Shown: piece by piece, positions 1-9,167 of the stretch
How the letters are laid out: each line of letters begins with the position of its first letter
Position numbering within the stretch: position 1 is the stretch's first letter
Source of the DNA: Gemmatimonadota bacterium
GTDB lineage: Bacteria; Gemmatimonadota; Gemmatimonadetes; Longimicrobiales; Gaopeijiaceae
Length of the DNA: 64,000 bases
NCBI GenBank assembly: GCA_027623325.1
Contig: JAQBXY010000001.1
Coordinates: 237,007-301,006 of the forward strand
Direction of reading: 5' to 3'
Notes under the pieces: model-generated
Databases searched by the model: none
The model's input: the letters and a program-made list of their open reading frames with translations, nothing else
Told to the model about the DNA's origin: nothing
Program-made: the position numbers and the translations under genes

Positions 1-2
1 TG

Positions 3-359
3 AGCGGAGTGGTGCTCGCCTTCGCCTGGTTCGCTTACAAGCGTGAGCCGGCCGCGGCGAGGATTCCGCTGCTGCTCTCCATTCTTCTGGGCGCCGTGTT
101 CGTGGGCTTCCAGGGCATGGAGTGGATGGCCATGTTAGCCGAGGGCCTCACCATACAGTCGAGTACCTACGGTGGGTTTTTTTATCTCATCATCGGAGCT
201 CATGCGATCCACGCGGTGGGGGCGCTCGCTGCCCTGGCGTGGGCGTTCTACAAGTTGGAGCACACCGAGCTTACAGCGTCGCAGCTCAGCACCGTTTCGA
301 CCTTTTGGTACTTCGTGGTGCTTGTGTGGCCGATACTCTACGTGAAGGTGTACCTGTGA
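3..359 (+). CDS. Cytochrome c oxidase subunit III, C-terminal part (cut by window edge)
   Basis: The reading frame is open from the first bases, so the gene starts outside the window. About 118 residues remain, with at least three membrane helices. The helix containing IGAHAIHAVGAL and the terminal FWYFVVLVWPILYV segment match the last helices of heme-copper oxidase subunit III, which has no redox centre and stabilises subunit I. The TGA stop overlaps the GTG of the next gene, which indicates translational coupling in an oxidase operon. The start and subfamily (caa3, aa3 or cbb-like) cannot be judged from this fragment. Confidence 0.85.
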   Translation, partial: SGVVLAFAWFAYKREPAAARIPLLLSILLGAVFVGFQGMEWMAMLAEGLTIQSSTYGGFFYLIIGAHAIHAVGALAALAWAFYKLEHTELTASQLSTVSTFWYFVVLVWPILYVKVYL

Positions 360-610
360 ACCGGGGTTGGATCTGCGTTCTGTCCTTGGCGCTACTCCTG
401 GTTCTGCCGGAGGTCGTCCTCGCCTGTCCGGTTTGCTTCGATTCCAGCGACGAGAATCGCCAAGCTTTCCTCGCGACCACGGCGTTCCTGAGTCTCCTCC
501 CCCTCGGGATGGTAGCCGGGACGGGCCTCTGGATGCGCAAGCGGTCCCGCGACCTCGACAAGCGCGATTCGGCCGAGGCTGCAGGCGAACGGAACGAATC
601 GAATCGGTAA
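356..610 (+). CDS. Small membrane protein with CPVCF motif after coxIII
   Basis: The predicted protein has 84 residues and starts at a GTG that overlaps the previous stop (GTGA). The ORF track shows it only as the tail of a longer frame. It has a hydrophobic N-terminus resembling a signal peptide, then ACPVCF just after the likely cleavage point, a second hydrophobic segment (FLSLLPLGMVAGTGLWM) and a charged C-terminus. A single-pass periplasmic or membrane-anchored protein with a CxxC pair is therefore likely. Its place beside subunit III suggests a role in oxidase assembly or metal/thiol handling, but I do not recognise a characterised family. Confidence 0.65.
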   Translation: MNRGWICVLSLALLLVLPEVVLACPVCFDSSDENRQAFLATTAFLSLLPLGMVAGTGLWMRKRSRDLDKRDSAEAAGERNESNR

Positions 611-650
611 GTAGCTCGGTTCAATAGCGCCTCGACCTTGCGCGAACACC

Positions 651-1448
651 GTGGTGGCAGCACGAACGAGGCTGCGTTTCGCCCTGCCGACTACGAGTGA
701 CGATCTGAGCACGCCTTCCGACCAGGATTCCCCAGGATCCGAAGCTCCACCACCGAGCGGACCGCTGAAGCCCGTGCGCCGGGTGTACAAGCCCACGAGT
801 GGTTGACGCGACGTAGACCAGTTCGAGCAGGTCCTGAAGTTTCGGGCGTTTGGTTGGTCGCTGGTCGGGGCGTTCCTCGGGTTCCTGCTGGGGATGTTCT
901 TGGGAGTTCAGGGCAAGGCCGGCGCGGGTGTGGTGTTGCTCACGACGTTCATCGGGTGGGCCACGTCGTACTTCGGGCCCCTGACGATTCTCCACTTCGC
1001 CGCCCAAGCGGGCTCCTCGCTGTACAATCCATCGGGGAAGAGCACGCCCCACAAGAGGGAGTACTCGCTCGCCGAGTCCCACGCTGTGCGAGGCGAGTTT
1101 CAAGAGGCTGTCGACGCATTCACGGCGGCGATTGCCGAGGACCCCACGGACCCGATCCCCTACCTCCGAGTGGCGAGGATTCAACGGGATCAGCTTAAGG
1201 ACAACGAGGCTGCAGCCCGTTGGTTCAAGAGCGCACTCGACGAGTCGCAGATGCACTCTGGGCTACGGACGTTGACCCGCAAGGAGCTCGTCGAGCTATA
1301 CGAGGTGCGGATGTCACAACCGCGACGAGCAGCTCCTTTGCTGGCCCGGATCGCAGAGGAACGTGCAGGCACCCCCGAGGGTGATGCTGCGAGTAAGGAG
1401 CTGACGCGCATCAAGGCCATGCTCGCGTCGGAGAGGCACGACGGGTGA
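651..1448 (+). CDS. TPR-repeat membrane protein, 5' part interrupted by an in-frame TGA
   Basis: The open frame from ATG 894 gives 184 residues. It begins inside a hydrophobic helix and ends in TPR-like helices (FQEAVDAFTAAIAEDPTDPIPYL and following). The same frame is coding-like further upstream, back to GTG 651 or 654: a Pro/Ser-rich stretch, then VRRVYKPTSG, TGA at 804-806, then RDVDQFEQVLKFRAFGWSLVG leading into the helix. No ATG, GTG or TTG lies between the TGA and 894. The gene therefore looks like one protein of about 265 residues broken by a single stop, perhaps a Trp codon TGG changed to TGA. The likely architecture is cytosolic N-terminus, two helices, then TPRs. The stop overlaps the next GTG. 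Confidence 0.6.
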
Positions 1449-2773
1449 CGTTCGCATCGAGAGCTTCGATCGGGCCCGGAGACTTCGTGCGCTTCTATCT
1501 ACCTCTCGTCGCGACGAGCTACCTCCTCACCGCCACCAACCCCCTCTTGGCCGCGGCGTTGGCACGGACCTCGGATCCCGCCACAGCTCTTGCAGGCTAC
1601 GGCGTAGCCTTCGCGCTGATGGGCGTCCTCTACGCTCCGCTCCTGGTTATTCAGCAGGTGGCAGCTGCACGTCTCCTCAGCGTCGGCGACCTGACTCCGG
1701 TCCGGCGCCTAGCGGTCGTGTTCGGACTGTTGCTCACCGGAGTAGCCGCCCTGGTAGCGTTCACCCCGATCGGTACGTTCGTGTTCGAACGAATCGTGGG
1801 CGTTCACGACGCCATTCTCGACGAGGCGATGTCTGCGATGACGGCGCTGTGGCCGGTGCCGGCGCTCACGGGCGTTCGGGCGTTGCATCAGGGCCGCCTC
1901 GTCGCCGGGCACCGCACGAATCTCATCGCCGTTGCGACGGGTGCGCGGGCGGCGGTACTGGCTATCGTGGCGTTTTCGCTCACGACGACACCGGTGGGCG
2001 CTTGGCTCGGTGGCGTGGCGTTCACCGCAGGCCTCGCGGTCGAGGCGTTACTCGTAACCCTCGCACCTGCTCCGACGCCGACGGTCCCGGAACGGAGTGA
2101 ACTCGAGTCAGAAGGTGAAGACCGTCTCCTTTCCTTCTCGACGCCTCTGATGTTGAACGTCGTACTTTGGTGGAGCACTCCGCTGATCATCACCTCTGTA
2201 CTGGCGCGTACGCCCGAACCGGACTGTTCGATCGCTGCGTTTACCGTCGTCGAGGCGGTTGCCTGGTTTCTGACGGCCCCGGTCGGGCAGCTTCAGCATG
2301 CTTCCCTGGCGCTCGTCGACTGCAGACCTGCGCACCAGCGTATCAGACTCTATGCCGGCGGACTCGCCGTCACCGTGACACTCTTCCTGGGAGTCCTCGC
2401 GATCCCGTCGATCCGGGAGGCGATCCTATGGACGGGCTTCCGTCTTGACCCCTCGCTCCTGGAGCCTGCCGGGCTCGCTTTCCCTGTCGCTGCGCTCTAT
2501 CCGGCGTTGTATGGCCACCGCCAATACTACCAGGGACTGTTCGTGCGCGTCGGTTGCACCGGTCTCGTAGGACGTAGCGCGGTGCTGCGAATCGTCGTGA
2601 TCCTCGCGGCGGCACCACTGCTGCTGGGTCCGATGGGTGCGAATGGCGCCCGACTCGGGGTTACCCTTGCAGTCGTGGGACTCCTGGCCGAAGCGGCGTT
2701 CCTCGAAGTGACCGCGCGGATGCGTGTGTTACCGCTACTGACGCTGGCCGCGCAGGATACTCAGTCCCCCTAG
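1445..2773 (+). CDS. Polytopic transporter of the MOP superfamily, ANKH-like
   Basis: The protein has 442 residues and about 12 hydrophobic segments; its GTG start overlaps the preceding stop. The organisation (YLPLVATSYLLTATNPLLAAAL, GYGVAFALM, and a C-terminal LRIVVILAAAPLLLGPMGANGARLG) resembles the progressive ankylosis protein ANKH and, more loosely, MATE or polysaccharide flippases. ANKH relatives export small anions such as pyrophosphate, citrate or ATP, but the substrate here is unknown. The ANKH resemblance is from memory of the family pattern, not a search. Its stop shares a CTAG with the stop of the converging lipoprotein gene. Confidence 0.6.
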   Translation: MTFASRASIGPGDFVRFYLPLVATSYLLTATNPLLAAALARTSDPATALAGYGVAFALMGVLYAPLLVIQQVAAARLLSVGDLTPVRRLAVVFGLLLTGVAALVAFTPIGTFVFERIVGVHDAILDEAMSAMTALWPVPALTGVRALHQGRLVAGHRTNLIAVATGARAAVLAIVAFSLTTTPVGAWLGGVAFTAGLAVEALLVTLAPAPTPTVPERSELESEGEDRLLSFSTPLMLNVVLWWSTPLIITSVLARTPEPDCSIAAFTVVEAVAWFLTAPVGQLQHASLALVDCRPAHQRIRLYAGGLAVTVTLFLGVLAIPSIREAILWTGFRLDPSLLEPAGLAFPVAALYPALYGHRQYYQGLFVRVGCTGLVGRSAVLRIVVILAAAPLLLGPMGANGARLGVTLAVVGLLAEAAFLEVTARMRVLPLLTLAAQDTQSP

Positions 2774-3435
2774 GACTGATTGGAGCTGTTCTCGATCCGC
2801 CAATCGTCTATGCGTACGTCGAGTCGATGGTTCACTCGAATGCCGGCGATACCATAGGGCCGAACGCGCGCAGCGGGGAAAGCGAACACGACCTCTCCGT
2901 TGACCAGGAACCGGGCGTCGCCGTCGAACACATCCACAGCAAGTGTGTTTTCCGGCTCATCATCGTCGGCCGTAACCGAGCGGACCGCGGCGTGAGGGGT
3001 CCAGTCCGCGAGCGTTTCCGTGGTCTCGCCGATTCGGCGCTTTACCAAAAAGTCCCCGGTCGGCCGAATGAGCAGATAGGTGTATTCGAGGTCCGGTCCC
3101 TCCAGGTCTAGCCCGCCCACGAACATTCCGTACGCTTCCCGATAACCCACGGGAGCGCCGTATTGGACGAAAGTGGCCTCGATGTGGAAGGGGCCACTCG
3201 TGACCGTATCATCGGAGCGGTACGCGATTCCAGCGGGCCCGGTCTGGACCCGGATGCCGTCATCGTCTTCTACGAGCTGGAACTGCTCCATCGCGCTCGA
3301 CTCGCTGTCGAGGCGCACAGCGAAGCTGGGTCTCGCCGACACGCCTGTCTCGCCCGATTGCTCGGGCACCGACGCCGGCGCGCAGGCGAGCGAGCCCAGT
3401 AGTCCGACTGCCGCCCCCATCATCATCCTCTTCAT
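2770..3435 (-). CDS. Lipoprotein with a LamG/DUF1349-like beta-sandwich
   Basis: The predicted protein has 221 residues. [18 protein letters not shown] is a clear lipoprotein signal with lipobox LGSLAC, so it is probably membrane-anchored in the periplasm. The rest is beta-rich (FHIEATFVQYGAPVGYREAYGMFVGG, YTYLLIRPTGDFLVKRR, ARFLVNGEVVFAF), as in concanavalin-like glycan-binding or DUF1349-type folds. No catalytic motif is visible. Its ATG overlaps the stop of the upstream VWA gene (ATGA), so the two are co-translated. Function is unknown. Confidence 0.7.
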   Translation of the reverse strand: MKRMMMGAAVGLLGSLACAPASVPEQSGETGVSARPSFAVRLDSESSAMEQFQLVEDDDGIRVQTGPAGIAYRSDDTVTSGPFHIEATFVQYGAPVGYREAYGMFVGGLDLEGPDLEYTYLLIRPTGDFLVKRRIGETTETLADWTPHAAVRSVTADDDEPENTLAVDVFDGDARFLVNGEVVFAFPAARVRPYGIAGIRVNHRLDVRIDDWRIENSSNQS

Positions 3436-4724
3436 CCCGCTCTCCGGCGCTTGTTGCGCATAAAGTCCATCATGATGTATTGGCCGAGCGTCTGCGTACT
3501 CGTGAAATACGCCTTTCCTCGTGCAATCTCGGAGACCTTCTGAACGAACTGGACGAGGTACGGATCGTTCGCAAGCATGAACGTATTGATCAAGATGCCT
3601 CCCTTCCGGCAGGCCGAGACCTCCTGGAAGGTCCGCTTCAGGATCATCGGATCGAGGCCGCCGGAGTTCGTGTACACCCGGCCGTCAGGCAGGGTCATCG
3701 CGCTCGGCTTGCCGTCGGTGATCATGATGATCTGCCGCATGTCCTTGTTCTGCGACGTGAGGATCCGTCGCGCGATTTCGATACCTTCGGCCGTGTTGGT
3801 GTGGAACGGCCCCACCTGCGCCTTGCCGAGTTGCGAGAGCGGGATTTCCGCCGCGCGATCGCCGAACGTCACGACCCGCAGCGAATCTCCGGGAAACTGC
3901 GTCCGGATCATGTGCGACATTGCGAGGGCGACACGCTTCGCGGGCGCGAACCGATCTTCACCGTACAAGACCATCGAATGACTGATGTCGAGTAGGAGCA
4001 CTGTCGCGCACGACGAGCGGTACTCCGACTGGTGCACCATGAGGTCACCGTAGTCGAGATTGAGCGGAACGGAGAGGCCTTCGCGCTCGATGGCGTTCTT
4101 GAGCGTGGCGGCGATATCCAGGTTCAACGTGTCGCCGAACTCGTAGGGCTTCGACGCGGCCTCCACCTCGACACCGGTCGACAAGTGGGGTGTGTCGTGA
4201 GATCCCGCGCTCGACTTTCCAAGAGCCGACAACAGGCCCTTCAGAGCTCGGTGTCCGAGGAAGTCCATCCCCTTCTGGGTGAGGTTGAACTGTACCTGTT
4301 GAGCCGCGGCCTTGGCTTCGTCGATCTCACCCTGCCCGGTCACGTCGTAGGTGCCGCCTGGCATCTGCGCGTTGCCCGTCTCGAGGTCGATGAATCCTTC
4401 CTCGACCATCCGTTGAATCAACTCGTCCAGCAGCTCCGCGATCCTCTGGCGGATCTGTTCGTCCCCCTGACCTTCTCCGCGTAGCTCATCGATCATCTCT
4501 GAGGTCAGCTGACCGCTTTCCACGAGAGCTTTCAGAAGGGCGTTCTTCAAAGAATCGGCGGAGTTCACATCGTCGTCCCCCGACCATCCCCAGTACGGGT
4601 GGTAGTGAGGACCTCCCGCGAAGCCGCCGTCCATGAGAAAGTCGGACAGGTGCTCCAGGAGGGACTCGAGATTCAGCGCGTCGAGCCAGCGGCCTTTGTA
4701 CTTCGAATACGTCGTGAAGCGCAT
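3432..4724 (-). CDS. VWA-domain protein (MoxR-partner type)
   Basis: The protein has 430 residues and no signal peptide. The N-terminal half is helical and acidic. The C-terminal half is a von Willebrand A domain with the MIDAS motif DISHSM (Asp at about residue 246), followed by [13 protein letters not shown] and [11 protein letters not shown]. Such VWA proteins work with MoxR/ChlI-like AAA+ ATPases as metal-dependent chaperone-like modules. The plausible partner is the ATPase at 9168-10637 on the same strand, separated from it by five unrelated genes. It heads a two-gene operon with the downstream lipoprotein and is divergent from mutY. Confidence 0.85.
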   Translation of the reverse strand: MRFTTYSKYKGRWLDALNLESLLEHLSDFLMDGGFAGGPHYHPYWGWSGDDDVNSADSLKNALLKALVESGQLTSEMIDELRGEGQGDEQIRQRIAELLDELIQRMVEEGFIDLETGNAQMPGGTYDVTGQGEIDEAKAAAQQVQFNLTQKGMDFLGHRALKGLLSALGKSSAGSHDTPHLSTGVEVEAASKPYEFGDTLNLDIAATLKNAIEREGLSVPLNLDYGDLMVHQSEYRSSCATVLLLDISHSMVLYGEDRFAPAKRVALAMSHMIRTQFPGDSLRVVTFGDRAAEIPLSQLGKAQVGPFHTNTAEGIEIARRILTSQNKDMRQIIMITDGKPSAMTLPDGRVYTNSGGLDPMILKRTFQEVSACRKGGILINTFMLANDPYLVQFVQKVSEIARGKAYFTSTQTLGQYIMMDFMRNKRRRAG

Positions 4725-4758
4725 GACACCATGCTATGGGGCGAGGTACCTTCTCGCC

Positions 4759-5868
4759 ATGAAGTACCAGAAGATCGATCTCACGGCCACGACTCGACTC
4801 CGACGTGCGCTGTTGGAGTACTACGACCGTGCTGCCCGTGACCTGCCGTGGCGTCTCGCCACCGACCCGTATCGGGTGCTGGTGTCGGAGGTCATGCTAC
4901 AACAGACCCGGGTCGAGACCGTGAAGAGTTACTACGTACCCTGGCTCGAGCAGTTCCCCGGGATCGCTGAACTAGCCGCTGCGAATGACGACGAGGTGAT
5001 GAAAGCGTGGGAGGGCCTTGGATACTATCGGCGGGCCCGGAACCTGCATCAGAGCGCGCGGGTCGTGCGAGAGAGTCACAACGGGGAGATTCCCTCCGAC
5101 TACGCCGGTCTTCGCTCACTACCGGGTGTCGGCGAGTACACGGCCGGGGCCGTGGCGAGCATCGCGTTCGGCGAACGCGTGCCCGCTGTGGACGGCAACG
5201 TTCGAAGAGTGCTCGCGCGCCTGTTCGATGTGTCCGAGCCCGGAACTGCGTGGTTGAGGGATACCGCCGCGGCACTCGTTGACGAGAGTCGACCCGGCGA
5301 TTGGAACCAGGCGTTGATGGAACTCGGAGCGACCCTCTGCACCCCGCGGTCGCCTACGTGCGAAGCATGCCCGGTCGCACGGTGGTGCGCAGCACGTGCG
5401 CTGGGGACGCAGGCCGAACGACCGATGGCGAAGACTTCGCCCCATGTGAAGGAATCGGCGTACGTTCTTGCGGTATTTCATCGCGATGGCCGTGTCCTAC
5501 TCGCCAAGCGTCCACCCGATGGGCTGTTGGCTGGCTTGTGGGCGTTTCCCGAAAGGCCTGTTCTCGATGGCATCGATGCCGCGGAGGTCACAGCCGAGAT
5601 GGCCGCCGAGTGGGGACTGGAGCCAGTGGGCCCGCAACTCCGTCTGCCGGACTGCCCCCATAGGTTTTCACACCTGAACGCCGTCTACATGCCCTGGTCG
5701 ATCGAGGTCGTGGGAGCGCCGGATGGGGCTGAGAGCAACTCCCACGGGGCCCGATGGGTCAGGCCCGACGTCCGTGCTGGAGTGGCGCTCCCCGTGGCGC
5801 AGCGAAAGGTTCTCGACTCGTGGTCGGACCAACAGTTCACGGACCAACAGCTCAGGAGAGAGCCTTGA
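4759..5868 (+). CDS. mutY: A/G-specific adenine glycosylase MutY
   Basis: The protein has 369 residues and removes adenine mispaired with 8-oxoguanine in base-excision repair. Visible features are the catalytic Glu in SEVMLQQTRVE (about residue 44), the helix-hairpin-helix LPGVGEYTAGA followed by VDGNVRRVLAR with the conserved Asp, and a [4Fe-4S] loop of pattern C-x6-C-x2-C-x5-C (CTPRSPTCEACPVARWC). A C-terminal NUDIX-like domain (VLLAKRPPDGLLAGLWAFPE) recognises oxoG. The ORF track extends 42 codons upstream; I prefer ATG 4759 because the family begins there and the extension overlaps the divergent VWA start. The stop overlaps the next gene's TTG. Confidence 0.95.
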   Translation: MKYQKIDLTATTRLRRALLEYYDRAARDLPWRLATDPYRVLVSEVMLQQTRVETVKSYYVPWLEQFPGIAELAAANDDEVMKAWEGLGYYRRARNLHQSARVVRESHNGEIPSDYAGLRSLPGVGEYTAGAVASIAFGERVPAVDGNVRRVLARLFDVSEPGTAWLRDTAAALVDESRPGDWNQALMELGATLCTPRSPTCEACPVARWCAARALGTQAERPMAKTSPHVKESAYVLAVFHRDGRVLLAKRPPDGLLAGLWAFPERPVLDGIDAAEVTAEMAAEWGLEPVGPQLRLPDCPHRFSHLNAVYMPWSIEVVGAPDGAESNSHGARWVRPDVRAGVALPVAQRKVLDSWSDQQFTDQQLRREP

Positions 5869-6563
5869 GGATCGCCGACATGACGTGGATGCAGGTCGAG
5901 GCGTATCTCGACTCGGACGACCGATGTGTCATTCCGCTCGGGAGCACCGAGCAGCATGCCTACCTCAGTCTGGCGACGGATTCGATTCTATCGGAACGGG
6001 TAGCGAACGAGGCGGCTGACCCCCTAGGCGTCCCTGTCTACCCGACCCTCGCGTATGGTATCACTCCCTATTTCATGGCGTATCCAGGCACGGTCACACT
6101 GTCGGTTACCACGTATGAGAAGGTGCTGACCGAGTTGCTCGCCAGCGTGCGGCGGCACGGCTTTCGGCGAATCGTGGTGGTCAACGGACACGGCGGGAAC
6201 AGTCCGGCTCGGCCGGCTGCCGAGGCGTGGGCGGCCAACAGAGAGGGGGTAGCCCTCCGCTGGCACGACTGGTGGAAGGCCCCCGGGGTGAGGGCGGCGG
6301 TCGACTTGGTCGATCCTGACGCCTCGCACGCGTCCTGGATGGAGACGTTTCCGTGGACACGAGTAGCTGGAGTCTCACCGCCCGCGGGACACAAGGCACC
6401 GGTGGACCTTTCCGAGCGGGACGGGATTTCTCTCTCGGGACTACGGACGGTCATCGGCGACGGTTCGTTCGGGGGAGACTACGAACGCTCCGAGGAGGAA
6501 ATGTCGGCTTTGTGGGAGATCGCCGTACGTGAGACCCGAGCCTGCCTCGTGGAGGGATGGTGA
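5865..6563 (+). CDS. Creatininase-family amidohydrolase
   Basis: The protein has about 232 residues with the metal-binding patterns of creatinine amidohydrolase relatives: IPLGSTEQHAYLSLATDS (Glu, His and Asp ligands) and VVVNGHGGNSPA. These enzymes hydrolyse cyclic or linear amides such as creatinine or formamides; the substrate here cannot be told. I chose TTG 5865, which overlaps the mutY stop (TTGA) and follows an AGGAG-like ribosome site. ATG 5880 is an alternative. The C-terminus overlaps the start of the following SDR gene, so the three genes probably form one transcript. Confidence 0.85.
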   Translation: MRIADMTWMQVEAYLDSDDRCVIPLGSTEQHAYLSLATDSILSERVANEAADPLGVPVYPTLAYGITPYFMAYPGTVTLSVTTYEKVLTELLASVRRHGFRRIVVVNGHGGNSPARPAAEAWAANREGVALRWHDWWKAPGVRAAVDLVDPDASHASWMETFPWTRVAGVSPPAGHKAPVDLSERDGISLSGLRTVIGDGSFGGDYERSEEEMSALWEIAVRETRACLVEGW

Positions 6564-7318
6564 AATTTGATTTTGCGGGGCAGACGGTTCTCGTAACCGG
6601 CGCGGCTCACGGCTTCGGGCGGGCTATAGCCGGGGCTTTCGCGACCCGAGGGGCGACCGTGTTCGTCTGCGATGTGGTGGACGTAGAGCTTGCCGAGACC
6701 GTTCAGATCGTGGGAGATGCGTGCCACGGTATGGTGGTCGATGTGACCGACCGGCAGGCGGTGGAGGCTTGGGTCCGCTACGCGGTAGCCACCACGGGTC
6801 GGATCGACGTGCTCGTGAACAACGCCGGGGGTGTGCTCGGCCAGGTCGGACGCCCGCTCGAGGAAGTCTCGGCTCCGGAGTGGGAGGCGATCGTAGCGGT
6901 CAATCAAACGGGTCCGTTCTGGACCGCCCAGGCGGTTGCTCCGGTCATGAAGGCCGCCGTGTCGGGTCGGATCATCAACATCTCGAGTGGCGCTGGCTTG
7001 GGCATCAGCAAGACCGGCATCCAGGCCTACGCGACCGCCAACGCAGGCCAGATCGGCCTGACCCGACAACTCGCCCACGAACTGGGCCCCTTCGGCATCA
7101 CGGTGAACAACATCGCCCCCGGCTTCGTGCTGTCGAATGAGGCCACGCGGCGTCAGTGGGAGGCGTACGGCTTCGATGGCCAGGAGGAGCTGATCCAAGG
7201 CATCGCGCTCCGACGACTGGGTACGCCAGCGGATATCGCTCACGCCGTCTTGTTCCTCGCGTCCGACTATGCGCGTTGGATCTCCGGCGTCGTGCTATCG
7301 GTGGACGGGGGGAAGTAG
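6557..7318 (+). CDS. SDR-family oxidoreductase lacking the usual catalytic lysine
   Basis: The protein has 253 residues with a Rossmann fold: TGAAHGFG (residues 14-21) binds the nucleotide, VLVNNAGG follows, and the Ser of IINISSGAG and the Tyr of QAYATANAGQ occupy the catalytic positions. In classical SDRs the sequence is YxxxK; here the fifth position is Asn (YATAN). The late IAPGFVLSNEATRRQ and C-terminal SGVVLSVDGGK segments are typical. Activity may be altered, or another residue may substitute. It overlaps the creatininase gene by seven bases and follows a GGAGG, but whether ATG 6557 or GTG 6560 is used is open. Confidence 0.85.
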   Translation: MVKFDFAGQTVLVTGAAHGFGRAIAGAFATRGATVFVCDVVDVELAETVQIVGDACHGMVVDVTDRQAVEAWVRYAVATTGRIDVLVNNAGGVLGQVGRPLEEVSAPEWEAIVAVNQTGPFWTAQAVAPVMKAAVSGRIINISSGAGLGISKTGIQAYATANAGQIGLTRQLAHELGPFGITVNNIAPGFVLSNEATRRQWEAYGFDGQEELIQGIALRRLGTPADIAHAVLFLASDYARWISGVVLSVDGGK

Positions 7319-7320
7319 GT

Positions 7321-7803
7321 TCACTCCGGTCCAGTCAGGTCGGGCCACACCGCCTTCTTGGCGGCACGGAACACGAGCGAGGTCTCGACCCGCGCTACCT
7401 CGGGCAAACTGGTGATGGCGTCGAGCGTGAAATCTCTGAGGTGCTCCATGTCCTGCGCGACGGCGTGTGCCAAGTAGTCGTTCCGCCCGGCGAGGTGGTA
7501 GAGCGCCACGACCTGAGGCAGCTCGATGGCGCTCTGCTCGAATCGGGCCACCGCGGCTCGCGTATGCCGCTTGAGCTGGACCGCCACGAAGGCCTGAACG
7601 GCGATCCCGAATGCTGCAGGATCGACGTCGGCGTGTGTCCCCAGGATGGCTCGCTGTTCGCCGAGGCGCCGCACGCGCTCGAGGCAGGCGGATTGAGATA
7701 GCCCGACCTCCCCCGCGAGGTCTTTGTTCGTTATCCGCGCGTCATTCGACAGGAGCCGGAGAATGGCGCGGTCGATTCGGTCCAAGTTCGTAAAAGGGCT
7801 CAT
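7321..7803 (-). CDS. Lrp/AsnC-family transcriptional regulator
   Basis: The protein has 160 residues. An N-terminal winged helix-turn-helix (LDRIDRAILRLLSNDARITNKDLAGEVGLS) is followed by an AsnC ligand-binding and oligomerisation domain (VQAFVAVQLKRH through the GRNDYLAHAVAQDM core). The family senses amino acids and often controls the adjacent divergent gene. Here that gene encodes a PLP enzyme of Cys/Met metabolism, which suggests control of sulfur amino acid turnover. This link is inferred from position only. Confidence 0.93.
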   Translation of the reverse strand: MSPFTNLDRIDRAILRLLSNDARITNKDLAGEVGLSQSACLERVRRLGEQRAILGTHADVDPAAFGIAVQAFVAVQLKRHTRAAVARFEQSAIELPQVVALYHLAGRNDYLAHAVAQDMEHLRDFTLDAITSLPEVARVETSLVFRAAKKAVWPDLTGPE

Positions 7804-7903
7804 ATGCAGAAGATAATGCGGTGAGTTGGATGCAGCACAGCATGAAGGTCACATTTATAGGTGAAGCTGTGTATGATCACCCACCATCTCGATACTGGAG
7901 GAC
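7804..7903. promoter_or_regulatory. Divergent control region between the Lrp regulator and the PLP gene
   Basis: This 100-bp stretch is distinctly more AT-rich than its surroundings and separates two divergent starts. It contains ACATTTATAGG, which could supply a -10-like element, and a GGAGG ribosome site just before the ATG at 7904. Lrp-family proteins normally bind such divergent regions. I cannot place the operators or the transcription starts. Confidence 0.4.
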
Positions 7904-9142
7904 ATGATGCGGCTAGAGACTGTGGCCGTCCGGTCAGGTCGAAATCCCGCCGTCGCCTACGGTGTGGACGCAGGGATTCCTCATGTGCCGAGTATCGATC
8001 TTTCGACGACGTATGGGTTCCGGAACTCCGCCGCGATCGCCGACTCGATGGACGCTCTCCTCGAGGGGGAGGCCGACGCTCCCAATTCGGTCTATGCGCG
8101 GCTTCACAATCCGACCGTTGCCGGCTTCGAATCGGCACTAGCAGCACTGGAGCACGCCGACGCCTCCGTCGCCTTCGCGTCGGGAATGGCAGCGATTACG
8201 GCACTGCTCATGGTTGCCACATCGCCGAACGACGACGAACGGTATCCTCACGTCGTCGGAGTGCGCCCCATGTACGGGGGCACCGACCATCTGCTTTCCT
8301 CAGGGCTGCTCGGCACGACGGTCTCGTGGACCACACCCGACCGCGTCGGCGAGTCGATCCGGGCGGACACGGGCCTCGTATTCCTGGAGGCACCAGCGAA
8401 CCCGACCCTCACCATGATCGACATCCGTGGTGTCGTCGCTCAGGCGAATGAGGCCGGATCGCGTCTCGGTCGTGCGGTTCCGGTGGCCGTCGACTCGACC
8501 TTCGCGACTCCGGTTCTTCAGACTCCGCTCGCCTGCGGAGCAGCATTCGCGGTGCACAGCGCGACGAAGTTTCTTGGCGGGCACGGCGACGCTATGGGTG
8601 GGGTCGTGGCCACCTCCGACTCCTGGGCCAGGCGTCTACGTCAGGTACGAATGATCACGGGCGGGGTTCTCCATCCGTTGGCGGGTTACCTGCTGCATCG
8701 GGGACTTCAGACGCTGCCGCTGCGTGTTCGAGCCCAACAAACGTCCGCAGAGACGATCGCCGAGCGCCTCAAGGGTCATTCGGGCGTGCTGTCCGTGCAT
8801 TATCCTGGGCTGTCGGGCGACGCTCGAGAGCGACGACTGCTTGTGACTCAGCAGCGGGGCCCCGGCTCTGTGCTGGCGTTCCGAGTGGGGGGCGGCGCTT
8901 CGCGAGCGGCTCGAGTCATCGAGTCCCTCCAGTTGATCACCCGAGCGGTGTCCCTGGGGTCGGTCGATACTCTGATTCAGGCCCCCGCGCTTCTCACGCA
9001 TCGGGTCGTGGACCACCGTGACCGCGCCGAAGCCGGTGTCCCGGACGACCTGCTACGGTTGTCGGTTGGCCTCGAAGCGGTCGATGACCTGTGGGCTGAT
9101 CTCGACCGTGCGTTAGGGCTAGCGGATCAGAGCGCGGCCTGA
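7904..9142 (+). CDS. Cys/Met-metabolism PLP-dependent enzyme (gamma-lyase/gamma-synthase type)
   Basis: The protein has 412 residues of the trans-sulfuration fold. Landmarks are YARLHNPTVAGFESALAALE, the FASGMAAI phosphate-binding region, VFLEAPANPTLTMIDI, and the PLP lysine in HSATKFLGGHGD. The C-terminus has LLRLSVGLEAVDDLWADL, as in cystathionine gamma-synthase, methionine gamma-lyase and cystathionine lyases. These are hard to separate by eye, so no specific reaction is assigned. GGAGGAC lies just before two tandem ATGs (7904 and 7907). It is divergent from an Lrp-type regulator. Confidence 0.9.
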   Translation: MMRLETVAVRSGRNPAVAYGVDAGIPHVPSIDLSTTYGFRNSAAIADSMDALLEGEADAPNSVYARLHNPTVAGFESALAALEHADASVAFASGMAAITALLMVATSPNDDERYPHVVGVRPMYGGTDHLLSSGLLGTTVSWTTPDRVGESIRADTGLVFLEAPANPTLTMIDIRGVVAQANEAGSRLGRAVPVAVDSTFATPVLQTPLACGAAFAVHSATKFLGGHGDAMGGVVATSDSWARRLRQVRMITGGVLHPLAGYLLHRGLQTLPLRVRAQQTSAETIAERLKGHSGVLSVHYPGLSGDARERRLLVTQQRGPGSVLAFRVGGGASRAARVIESLQLITRAVSLGSVDTLIQAPALLTHRVVDHRDRAEAGVPDDLLRLSVGLEAVDDLWADLDRALGLADQSAA

Positions 9143-9167
9143 CTTAACCGAAACGCCGAATGGGCTC

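Noticed and set aside
804-806. TGA as selenocysteine in the TPR protein
   Set aside because: No redox motif, no partner Cys and no convincing SECIS; treated as nonsense or sequence error.
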